From IMG/VR virus record IMGVR_UViG_3300017989_000082, positions 32,333 to 96,332 of that record: a stretch of 64,000 nt of DNA, one strand, 5' to 3'. Positions 8,622-15,697 of the stretch are shown here, piece after piece (the stretch's first letter is position 1; each line of letters begins with the position of its first letter). The stretch comes from a virus. Under the pieces are notes generated by a model. The model searched no databases, was not told the origin of the DNA, and was given only the letters and a program-made list of their open reading frames with translations. The position numbers were made by a program, and so were the translations under genes.

Positions 8622-9053
8622 ATGGCTGACCAAACCGACAACAGATACACATGGGGGAATCAGGTTGATGGTTTTCTCCACACCTTCACCGCGGAGGGTG
8701 CCATCTCCAACAACCAGATCCTGGAATTAGGTACTGCGGGGCGGCAGGCAAAACCCCATACCACCACGCAGACTGTCGCCATCCTGGGTGTTGCCCATTC
8801 CGATGCCGCCGATGGTGAAGAAATCACGGTCGTGTGCAATGCGCCCATCCGGAAAGTTATTTCCGACGGCAACATTACCCGTGGGGAAGTGGTGATTCCG
8901 TCCGCCGCCACGGCTGGCCAGTGTGCCAGTCAGGCGTTTGCTGACGGTGAAACCCTTTATGGCGCGCTGGGTATTGCGCTTGAAACGGGCGATGAGGCAG
9001 GCGAACTGGTTCCGGTGCTGTGTTCCATGCCGGGTATCATTTCAAACGCTTAG
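8622..9053 (+). CDS. Capsid decoration (cement) protein candidate, DUF2190-like
   Basis: 143 residues behind AAGGAGG. The sequence is rich in beta turns, Gly and Ala, with pieces such as ILGVAHSDAADGEEITVVC, GEVVIPSAATAG and GIALETGDEAGELVPVLC. These resemble DUF2190 head proteins, small beta proteins often found between the scaffold/protease and the capsid gene. It probably stabilises the capsid exterior. The evidence is position plus general composition. Confidence 0.7.
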   Translation: MADQTDNRYTWGNQVDGFLHTFTAEGAISNNQILELGTAGRQAKPHTTTQTVAILGVAHSDAADGEEITVVCNAPIRKVISDGNITRGEVVIPSAATAGQCASQAFADGETLYGALGIALETGDEAGELVPVLCSMPGIISNA

Positions 9054-9065
9054 AGTCCATCCTGG

Positions 9066-9081
9066 TGCCCTCTGAGGGGCA
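9066..9081 (+). terminator. Weak hairpin between decoration and capsid genes
   Basis: TGCCC (9066-9070) pairs with GGGCA (9077-9081), followed at once by TTTT. The stem is only 5-6 bp, so it would be a weak terminator or a pause/processing site before the capsid gene. Confidence 0.3.
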
Positions 9082-9134
9082 TTTTGATATGGTTTTAAGC
9101 ATAACCTTGTAACTTTCCGAAGGAGGTTAATTAA

Positions 9135-10061
9135 ATGTATAACCGACAAATGGGTTATATTCATGATGACAAGGTCCTCACAGCCTTGAGCATCAAATAT
9201 GAGAATGCCGAGTACACCGGCAATATGTGGCTCCCGGAAATGGGTGTCGCAAAGGAAACCGGTAAGTACAAGATCTACAACCGGGATGGCTGGTTCAAGG
9301 GTGCGCCCAAAAAGGCCGACGGTGCGATCACCGAAGAGGCCACGCTCAGCTACGATGAGGCGACTTACTCTTGCTACGAACGGGCCATCAAGGATATTGT
9401 CACCGATCGGGCCATGCAGCATGCCGACGCCCCCATCAAGCCGAAGGCCGATACCGTGGAGTTTCTGACTGAAAAGGTCATGCTCTCACAGGAGCTGGAT
9501 CAGTGGCTCCTTATTGTCGGCACGCAGGGCTTGAATCAGGCTACCTACAAGACGGACCTGACTGCTGCCACCGCGTGGGATGGCGGGACCGCCCCTGATA
9601 TTCTCGGCGACCTCTCCACTGCCATCAAGACCATTGCCAAGCGTATTGGCAAGCGCCCCAACCAGATTTCCTTTACCACCGATATTGCCGAGGCCGTTGC
9701 CCAGGATGACAAGATCATGGAAATCCTGAAGCATCACAGCACCGACATGATCACCGGTATGGGGCTGCCCGGCAGCCTGCGCTCCATGAAAATCATCATC
9801 ACGGACGCGCTGGCCAATGAGGCTGACGAGGGCCTGACCGCCAGTTATGAGTACATCCTGAGCGACAACATTGTGTGTGCCTATGTCAATACCGGGCACC
9901 AGTTGACGCTTGGCAGAACCTTTGTTTCCAAGAAATTCAAGGTTGCACGCTGGCGGGATGAAGACCGGGAAGGTGAGTTCATTAAGCTGAACAAGGTTTA
10001 CGCGCCCAAAATCACCACGCTGGCCGCGGGCTACCTGTTCACGAATGGCACCAATCCCTAA
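9135..10061 (+). CDS. Major capsid protein (HK97 fold expected)
   Basis: 308 residues starting after a strong AAGGAGG at 9120-9126. Order (protease/scaffold, decoration, this gene, then connector genes), size and composition fit a major capsid protein. The N-terminal arm has IKYENAEYTGNMWLPEMGV. The middle has an extended segment with KPKADTVEFLTEKVMLSQE, followed by DILGDLSTAIKTIAKRIGKRPNQI, the alpha-helical P-domain pattern of many HK97-type coat proteins. The C-terminal half is beta-rich (LSDNIVCAYVNTGHQLTLGRTFV). The short N-terminus before the arm suggests scaffolding is supplied by the upstream gene. Use of GC-rich codons matches neighbouring highly expressed genes. Confidence 0.85.
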   Translation: MYNRQMGYIHDDKVLTALSIKYENAEYTGNMWLPEMGVAKETGKYKIYNRDGWFKGAPKKADGAITEEATLSYDEATYSCYERAIKDIVTDRAMQHADAPIKPKADTVEFLTEKVMLSQELDQWLLIVGTQGLNQATYKTDLTAATAWDGGTAPDILGDLSTAIKTIAKRIGKRPNQISFTTDIAEAVAQDDKIMEILKHHSTDMITGMGLPGSLRSMKIIITDALANEADEGLTASYEYILSDNIVCAYVNTGHQLTLGRTFVSKKFKVARWRDEDREGEFIKLNKVYAPKITTLAAGYLFTNGTNP

Positions 10062-10096
10062 CCGGGGCGGGTGTTAACACTCAACACTCTGTCATA

Positions 10097-10123
10097 GGGG
10101 CAGTGGCGTAGGGCTGCTGCCCC
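10097..10123 (+). terminator. Hairpin after the capsid gene
   Basis: GGGGCAG (10097-10103) pairs with CTGCCCC (10117-10123) around a 13-nt loop. No T-run follows, so it is a poor intrinsic terminator. It could act as a 3' stabiliser or cleavage boundary that keeps capsid mRNA abundant relative to the connector genes. The rest of 10062-10163 holds nothing recognisable apart from the Shine-Dalgarno of the next gene. Confidence 0.4.
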
Positions 10124-10163
10124 GTATGGCGCAACGGTGTAATGCGATAAGGAGAAGCGACTC

Positions 10164-10355
10164 ATGAGTGAAAAAACACGTTATTTGTGGGGAACCACAA
10201 AGACCAACAAGATTCATGTCACCAATTACATTGATCTTGTTGCACAGTCTTCTGCCCCTGATGCCTACCCCGGTAGACTCTACCGGGATGCAGACGGTAA
10301 ATTACAACTGTGCGAGGATGGCACCAACTACGTTGAGGTCACAACCTCTTCATAA
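10164..10355 (+). CDS. Small hypothetical protein, 63 aa
   Basis: Starts at the ATG at 10164 behind AAGGAG. The sequence includes SSAPDAYPGRLYRDADGKL and ends QLCEDGTNYVEVTTSS, resembling short beta modules in phage structural proteins. It lies directly between the capsid gene and the connector genes and probably encodes a small virion component. No catalytic or membrane features are visible and the family was not recognised. Confidence 0.6.
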   Translation: MSEKTRYLWGTTKTNKIHVTNYIDLVAQSSAPDAYPGRLYRDADGKLQLCEDGTNYVEVTTSS

Positions 10356-10388
10356 CAACAGAAGGTTTCACTTTAGAAGGAGCTTGGT

Positions 10389-10697
10389 ATGAGGGTTATC
10401 GTAATGTTGGAGGCTGGAAAGTTTCACGATGGCAGTGGGTATATTTACCCTGAACAGGGTGAGGAGATTGATTTGCCCGACGAAATGGCCGAAAGTGAAA
10501 TCGCAGCGGGTAATGTTGTTTTGCCCGGCGAGTTGGAATCTGCTCTTCCCGGCAGAAAAAAGAAGGCCGCTGCTCCAGAACCTGACGATGATCCGGATGA
10601 AGATGAAGATGAAGGCGATGATCCGGAAGAAGATGACGAGCCAGAGTCCGAGCCGCCTAAGAAAAAGAAGAAAAAGAAGAAAAAAAAGGCGGCATAG
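10389..10697 (+). CDS. Head-region protein with acidic block and polylysine tail
   Basis: 102 residues behind AAGGAG. Residues 1-50 form a compact domain (MRVIVMLEAGKF, YIYPEQGEEIDLPDEMAESEI, NVVLPGELE) like short phage proteins that follow the capsid gene. Then come about 28 Asp/Glu/Pro-rich residues and a final run of ten lysines before Ala-Ala. The polar tail could interact with DNA or with the acidic scaffold, but that is speculation. The run of A/G bases at 10665-10690 is a potential slippage tract. Confidence 0.65.
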   Translation: MRVIVMLEAGKFHDGSGYIYPEQGEEIDLPDEMAESEIAAGNVVLPGELESALPGRKKKAAAPEPDDDPDEDEDEGDDPEEDDEPESEPPKKKKKKKKKKAA

Positions 10698-10722
10698 GGC
10701 AACCTTGTGGGGGATAGTATAA

Positions 10723-11481
10723 ATGGCTAGGCCGTACTGTGAACTTGTTGATGTTAAACGCCTACTGAGGACAGCCGCCAAGAAGGTTAAGACTTCTGAG
10801 GCTTATCGGGATCTTGGCTACGACACGAACAATAGTGGCACAGTGCGGCTTACTGCCGTGTCTTTCCTTGACAGTTATGTTGGGGTTGAGCGCTTTGAGA
10901 TTATTTTTCAGGCTGATTCAACCAATTTCGAGGTAACTGGCGAAGACATTGGATACCTTGGGAGTGGCAATATAGGCTCGGAGTTTTCGTGTCAATATTT
11001 CACCATTTCTCCTTTGCAGTGGGAGGGCACTCCTGAAGAGGGCGATATTGTTTATTTTGTCAGTAACTCCAACATTAGCGTCGATGATGCTAATGAATTC
11101 ATTCTTGATCAAAGCATTTATATCAACAACTATATCGGAAAGACTTTTGGCGACACCACCAATCTCGAGTGGGAAGAAGATCTAGGCGCAGAGCAGCCGG
11201 AGATTCTTAAATATGCTTGCACATACCGGTCGGCATTTTACATATTTATTTCTGTTTATGCCGGTGCTGAGCTTGATGGAAGCCCCGTTACGCAGTGGCG
11301 CTCAACGGCTGAATCTGCTATTAAGCTTTACATAGCCAACAGAGATAACGAGGGCATACAGAGTGTTCCTCGCTGGAAAAGTCGCCAGATTCTTGCGAAC
11401 ACGCTGGGGGTTGATGGAAGCCCGTATGACAAAGAGTACTTGACCGACCTCGTTGAGGAAGACAGGACCTATAACCGATGA
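10723..11481 (+). CDS. Head-tail connector candidate
   Basis: 252 residues. The N-terminus (PYCELVDVKRLLRTAAKK) and the later helical region (LKYACTYRSAFYIFISVYAG, STAESAIKLYIANRD) resemble phage head-tail connector proteins of the gp6/gp15 type. A beta-rich insert of about 70 residues (FEIIFQADSTNFEVTGED) separates the two parts. Position after capsid and before gpG/gp10-type tail completion genes supports this. Its stop overlaps the next start by 4 nt. Confidence 0.65.
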   Translation: MARPYCELVDVKRLLRTAAKKVKTSEAYRDLGYDTNNSGTVRLTAVSFLDSYVGVERFEIIFQADSTNFEVTGEDIGYLGSGNIGSEFSCQYFTISPLQWEGTPEEGDIVYFVSNSNISVDDANEFILDQSIYINNYIGKTFGDTTNLEWEEDLGAEQPEILKYACTYRSAFYIFISVYAGAELDGSPVTQWRSTAESAIKLYIANRDNEGIQSVPRWKSRQILANTLGVDGSPYDKEYLTDLVEEDRTYNR

Positions 11482-11948
11482 TAGGCTTTAAAACTCGCTT
11501 CAACAAAGCTGCCGCGATTAATCGCATCAAGAAGCTCCAAAATAACGAGCTTATGTTTACTCGGCCGCTAACGAAGGTTCAGGGGCGAATGAAGGAGCTT
11601 ATGAATGAACGGTTTGATTCCTTCGAGGTATATAGGCCTCTTCTTAGCGATAACTATCGGCGCCGTAAAGATCTGGAAGGCAAACAGGTTGGCGAGAAAA
11701 GTGGGGCGCTGAAAGCAAATATCAGAAAAGGTGGACTCAATAAATCAATTATTATTGGTCCGAGAATCTCCAAGGCCGAATGGGAGATTAATCCCAATAT
11801 CAATAAGAGTAGCCCGCTATATTTCCATCTCTGGTTAGCTAGAAAGGCAGGCCACGATCTTGTTGATATGACCCCCTACGATATAGAAGAGCTTGTTTCA
11901 ACATTTATAGTTGAAATGGGACTTCAAATTGCAAGGGTTTCAAAATAA
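11478..11948 (+). CDS. Tail completion / virion morphogenesis protein (HK97 gp10 / Mu gpG type)
   Basis: 156 residues, basic and helical at the start (RFNKAAAINRIKKLQ, VQGRMKELMNERFD), then KSGALKANIRKGGLNKSIIIGPRI, the SGxLxxSI-type motif usual in gp10-like neck proteins. It overlaps the upstream gene by 4 nt and the downstream gene by 1 nt (TAATG), indicating coupled translation. It probably joins head to tail. The family call rests on pattern and gene order. Confidence 0.65.
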   Translation: MIGFKTRFNKAAAINRIKKLQNNELMFTRPLTKVQGRMKELMNERFDSFEVYRPLLSDNYRRRKDLEGKQVGEKSGALKANIRKGGLNKSIIIGPRISKAEWEINPNINKSSPLYFHLWLARKAGHDLVDMTPYDIEELVSTFIVEMGLQIARVSK

Positions 11949-12433
11949 TGGCAAGAGATATTGACCTCGGCGGACTTGATAATGTTTTTGATAACGCCGC
12001 CAGAAATATTAAAGAGGTTTTTCAGCAATACGGGAAAGACGAGGCAGGTGTTCGTTTTTCCAGGATATACACTGAGGACGAACCAAACCCTCGCTCGCAC
12101 TCATTGGCTATTGTACTTGATAACCACGAGCATCAGCTTCGTTCTTGGATTGGAAGACAGAAAAGAAATTTCACAATAGTTATGAATTTTAACATTATTT
12201 ACTATCACGAGCAGCCGGAGAATGATGCAAGAAAAAAAGAGGTTCAAAAGATCATTTGGGGAATATGCCAAATTCTTCTAAAGCATAATACCCTTAATGG
12301 CTTTTGTGATAGATTGGGTAGTACGGTTACGGGGTCTGAATATGTTCGTCGGCAAATTAACAATAATATAATGTCGGCGGGATTGGTACGAGTAACACTG
12401 AGAAAGCTTCATACTGTAACTGATATTGATTAG
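11948..12433 (+). CDS. Tail terminator-like protein
   Basis: 161 residues. Mixed alpha/beta sequence with an N-terminal helix (LDNVFDNAARNIKEVFQQ), then LAIVLDNHEHQLRSWIGRQ and KRNFTIVMNFNIIYYHEQPEND. That last pattern is typical of phage tail terminator or minor tail U-like proteins, where a strand precedes a clause of helices. It lies between the gp10-like gene and the major tail tube gene, the usual place for the terminator. The assignment is by synteny and general form. Confidence 0.55.
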   Translation: MARDIDLGGLDNVFDNAARNIKEVFQQYGKDEAGVRFSRIYTEDEPNPRSHSLAIVLDNHEHQLRSWIGRQKRNFTIVMNFNIIYYHEQPENDARKKEVQKIIWGICQILLKHNTLNGFCDRLGSTVTGSEYVRRQINNNIMSAGLVRVTLRKLHTVTDID

Positions 12434-12448
12434 AAGGAGGTGCCATAA

Positions 12449-14446
12449 ATGAGCGTAACAGCCGTTGGACCTGCCGTTGGTGCGAGGGGCCAAGTTGGTA
12501 TCTCTCAGGAAGGTGCATGGGGAAAAAAGCAACCTGCCCCAACTGCCTTTATTGAGATGACCGGCGAGGGGGTTGTCAGCGAGCTTGGCTCCCTGATTTC
12601 CAATTCGCTTCGTGCTGATCGGGCGATCCACAAAAGTATCCGCGGCATTGAATCCGCTGGCGGAGACATCAATGTTGAAGTCACGGCCGAGGGGCTTGGC
12701 ACCATGTTCAAGCATGCTCTTGGTCAAGTTGAAACCACACGGCTTGATTCCGCTTTTGTTCTGAAAGTAACCGATGGCAGCGTCACGAGTGCTGTCCTCA
12801 CCATTACCACAGACGCAAGCGGATACGCCACAAACTTTGCCGTTGCCCTTACGGGTGGAACAGGGTCAGGAATTGACCAAGCCATTTCCGATACCACCGC
12901 CGATACCATTGCAGAGCTTATGGCTGCAATCAACGCAGGCGGCACAGGGTTGGCGGCATACAGTCCCACCAGTTATGCCGGTGGTGGCACAGGGGAAACC
13001 CTACTGGCCGCGGATTATGCCGATGGAACCGATGCGAGTAACCTGCTTGAAGGTGTTACGGACATCGAGCTTATCGGTGGCCCCGGCGCAACCAAGGATT
13101 TCCTTGTATGCTTTGGCTGGGGAGTGTATCAGCATGTGATTGATGCTGCGCCCACTCTGCCTGCCGGGCTGACACTTGAAATCGGAAGAGACATTGCCGC
13201 GTTTACCTATGCCGGTGCCAAGGTTGACACCATGAACATCACTGCTGAAACCGGTGAGATTCTCACCGGCACTTTCGGCATGATGGCTAAGGGAGCAACC
13301 ACAGCCAGCCGAGCCGTTGCCGCAAGTGGCAACACGGGCAATGCCAAAAATGCGCTTCGGCTGATTTATGCAGGAGAAGAAGCTGCCTGCACTGTTGAGA
13401 TTGACAAGGCCAATCACCAGTTCATTATTGACAGCGATGATGATGACGAGGATATCATCCTTGATATCAGCATTCCCTATGTTGATCCTGCAACGGGCAT
13501 GGTCTACAATGTCGATACCATTGGTGGTCTTGTCAGCTATCTTAACAGCCTGAGCTACATCACGGCCTTTATTGCCAACTACACGGACCTTGATGCTGAT
13601 TCCAGCTATCTGCTGGATGTTGGTCCCGTCAGCATTATCGCGGAAACGTGGTTGAATTTTGACACCACCGATGTTGCCAGCCAGCCTGTAACATGGGGCG
13701 ATTATATCGGTGAGGATTCCGGCACCAGTGTTGAAATCCTGTGTGATATTGTTGGCGCAGGGGCTCCTGGCGTGGCAACCATCCGGTTCAGTGGTGATGG
13801 CGGCAGTACATGGGGTGATACCTTCACCACCAGCGCCACCGTACCTACCGAGGCTCGCATCGCAAGCAATGTGAACACTGGCTTCACCGTTTTCTTCCCG
13901 GATAACACGGCACTTCAGAGTGGCGACCAGTGGACCATTGAAACCTTCAAGCTTGCTGATTCCGCAACGTACAGCGAGCTTGATCCATTTGCCGGGTTTG
14001 ACGGTGCATTGACCATTGATGGCAGTGCCCAACCGGTCATGGCATGGAATTGCACACTGAACAACAACATCTATGCCGACAAGTATGATCTCGGTTCACG
14101 GCAGCGGGCAGCATTGCCCGAGCAGCGCCGCACGACCGAGGGCACCATGACGGTTGAGTTTGACAACCTTGATCTTTATCGCCGGTTTGTCAACAACACC
14201 GAGGGGAACCTGATCATTGTGTTCACGCATGATGATTACATCGCCAATCAGGATTACTCGGCGCTTGGTAATTCCAAGACAAATTATTCCCTTACCGTCA
14301 GGCAGCCGAAGATTCGCTATGATGGCACCACGCCGGTTATTGAGGATGAAGGCATCATTGAGGTTGAGATGCCCTACACCAGCCTCCATGCCGACAGCGT
14401 GCCTGATCTGCGGATCACGCTGGTTAACAACACTCCCTGTATTTAG
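12449..14446 (+). CDS. Major tail tube protein with large beta insertions
   Basis: 665 residues behind AAGGAGG. Residues 10-95 (GQVGISQEGAWGKKQPAPTA, ISNSLRADRAIHKSIRG, then EGLGTMFKHALGQV) follow the siphovirus tail tube pattern, and the C-terminal 170 residues complete it (CTLNNNIYADKYDLGSRQR, EGTMTVEFDNLDLYRRFVN). Insertions of about 75 and 200 residues interrupt the domain, rich in Ala/Gly/Thr and Asp. They would project from the tube surface as Ig-like decorations. Codon use is GC-rich like the capsid gene, consistent with high expression. A 12-bp hairpin follows. Confidence 0.75.
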   Translation: MSVTAVGPAVGARGQVGISQEGAWGKKQPAPTAFIEMTGEGVVSELGSLISNSLRADRAIHKSIRGIESAGGDINVEVTAEGLGTMFKHALGQVETTRLDSAFVLKVTDGSVTSAVLTITTDASGYATNFAVALTGGTGSGIDQAISDTTADTIAELMAAINAGGTGLAAYSPTSYAGGGTGETLLAADYADGTDASNLLEGVTDIELIGGPGATKDFLVCFGWGVYQHVIDAAPTLPAGLTLEIGRDIAAFTYAGAKVDTMNITAETGEILTGTFGMMAKGATTASRAVAASGNTGNAKNALRLIYAGEEAACTVEIDKANHQFIIDSDDDDEDIILDISIPYVDPATGMVYNVDTIGGLVSYLNSLSYITAFIANYTDLDADSSYLLDVGPVSIIAETWLNFDTTDVASQPVTWGDYIGEDSGTSVEILCDIVGAGAPGVATIRFSGDGGSTWGDTFTTSATVPTEARIASNVNTGFTVFFPDNTALQSGDQWTIETFKLADSATYSELDPFAGFDGALTIDGSAQPVMAWNCTLNNNIYADKYDLGSRQRAALPEQRRTTEGTMTVEFDNLDLYRRFVNNTEGNLIIVFTHDDYIANQDYSALGNSKTNYSLTVRQPKIRYDGTTPVIEDEGIIEVEMPYTSLHADSVPDLRITLVNNTPCI

Positions 14447-14466
14447 CCGCGTGCAGGGGTTCACTA

Positions 14467-14499
14467 TGGCAGGGGCGGCTTCATCCACCGCCCCTGCCA
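14467..14499 (+). terminator. Strong 12-bp hairpin after the tail tube gene
   Basis: TGGCAGGGGCGG (14467-14478) pairs perfectly with CCGCCCCTGCCA (14488-14499) around a 9-nt loop, followed by CTCTCCTTT. The stem is as strong as classical terminators but the T-run is interrupted. It probably ends or reduces most transcripts so that tail tube mRNA exceeds that of the chaperone and tape measure. Confidence 0.6.
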
Positions 14500-14520
14500 C
14501 TCTCCTTTAAGGGGGTGAGC

Positions 14521-14685
14521 GTGCTTGGAGTATTATGTAGTATGGTTAATTTTTTTGCCATTTATGCTATTAACCAGATCACTCTTGCGCTTAATGCGGC
14601 TATGCCATTTTTATGCATTTGTTTACAATGGTACGTTCCGAGCCGAGGCAATGCAAATTGCCAAATGGCTCTGGAAGGTTTTTGA
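14521..14685 (+). CDS. Possible small membrane protein (GTG start, 54 aa)
   Basis: A GTG at 14521 sits about 6 nt after AAGGGGG (14509-14515). The frame encodes 54 residues with a long hydrophobic stretch (VNFFAIYAINQITLALNAAM, then PFLCICLQWYVP). It ends at 14685, before the ATG chosen for the tail chaperone. The other open frame here is also hydrophobic at its start but lacks a good start codon. It could be a real small membrane peptide or a leader that regulates the chaperone gene. Confidence 0.35.
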   Translation: MLGVLCSMVNFFAIYAINQITLALNAAMPFLCICLQWYVPSRGNANCQMALEGF

Positions 14686-14740
14686 ATACATATATGGAAA
14701 AGAAGAACTGAACGAACTGGTAGAACAAAGGAGACAAGAA

Positions 14741-15151
14741 ATGGCAGCTATTCACGGTGTACGGGCGGATGAGGCGATTCCTTACATTTCCCAAACCCAA
14801 AAAGATGACCCTGAGGACGAGCTTGTTACATGGCAGGTGAAGTTTTTGACCGTCAGAGAATATGCCGACATTCAGGATGAGCTCTTTAAGTCGAGCGGCA
14901 TGGGCAAGAAGCGGGAAGAAAAATTTCTGCTTGGTAAACAGGCCATGTTGGCGCTCCGAAAAGGGCTTGTTGGGTGGAAAAATTTCAACTATTCCGATAA
15001 AACCCCTGTCGAGTGGGAAGACCCCAATAGGGGAAGGGATGCCGCCGACCGTGACAGAATCATGGATTCAAATCTGAACAAAATTCCCCCGGAGATCCGT
15101 AACGAATTGGCGGATTACATCCGAGGGGAGTCGCGGTTGGGGGAAGATTAA
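14741..15151 (+). CDS. Tail assembly chaperone (lambda gpG position)
   Basis: 136 residues from the ATG at 14741, which has AAAGGAG 9 nt upstream; the frame stays open farther left to a TTG at 14525, but without a comparable site. The sequence TWQVKFLTVREYADIQDEL, then LLGKQAMLALRKGLVGWKNF, fits a family of phage tail assembly chaperones that end by describing 'GWxNF'. It lies between the tail tube and tape measure genes, exactly where the G/GT pair is found. The next open frame overlaps in the -1 direction, suggesting a programmed frameshift product. Confidence 0.7.
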   Translation: MAAIHGVRADEAIPYISQTQKDDPEDELVTWQVKFLTVREYADIQDELFKSSGMGKKREEKFLLGKQAMLALRKGLVGWKNFNYSDKTPVEWEDPNRGRDAADRDRIMDSNLNKIPPEIRNELADYIRGESRLGED

Positions 15152-15159
15152 CCCAAGCC

Positions 15160-15669
15160 TTGCGGCTTGCGATCCGCTGGGCAGTTTATTTAGAGGTTAA
15201 CAAGGGGAAGTCTGACTCTTACAATTGCGTGTATTGTGAGTCTAAGGGATTACAGAAGCAAAGAAATTGCGACGGAGATTTAACAGGGTATTGCAAACGG
15301 GGAGGTCATGGCTATTTTGAGTTTGAAGACCTCATTATCAATGATAAAGGGCAGGCCGTTTGTCCGGCTTGCGAAAAACCCGTTGAAATGCCCTTTAAGC
15401 TCCAACTTGGTAAGACTTTTTGGATATGGCGGTGCCCGGTATTGGAGATTGACCATTCGGCCATTCACCTAATACAAATGGTTAACTGGTCAGAGGCCAT
15501 GCACCAAACACCCTCTGGCCTGCCGCTATACGATGAAAGTAATTTGTTTTTTGAAATTCGCAATTTCGTTTTAAACGAGCAAAGAACTGCTCGTGAGGAA
15601 ATGGAAAAGAAACAACCAAGCGATGCACGCAAAAGTAAACAGGGTTCCCGCCCCCGAAAGAGGCGTTAA
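15160..15669 (+). CDS. Tail assembly chaperone C-terminal extension (GT-like), probably made by -1 frameshift
   Basis: The frame is open from 15103 and lies -1 relative to the upstream chaperone gene. Its first possible start is TTG at 15160, without a well-spaced Shine-Dalgarno. A G5AAG tract at 15139-15146 lies just before the upstream stop (15149-15151) and permits slippage. The 169 residues contain putative zinc ligands (CVYC, CPAC, plus single cysteines). A later SGLPLYDESNLFFEIRNFVL segment is like the C-terminal part of phage tail chaperones. The basic tail ends SRPRKRR. Reinitiation at TTG after the stop is the alternative. Confidence 0.6.
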   Translation: MRLAIRWAVYLEVNKGKSDSYNCVYCESKGLQKQRNCDGDLTGYCKRGGHGYFEFEDLIINDKGQAVCPACEKPVEMPFKLQLGKTFWIWRCPVLEIDHSAIHLIQMVNWSEAMHQTPSGLPLYDESNLFFEIRNFVLNEQRTAREEMEKKQPSDARKSKQGSRPRKRR

Positions 15670-15697
15670 CCCTGTTTTCTTTTTTGGAGCTTGATAA

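Noticed and set aside
13001-14032. 343-codon open frame on the minus strand
   Set aside because: It is the antisense of the tail tube gene in GC-rich sequence, has no ribosome site and a composition typical of shadow frames.
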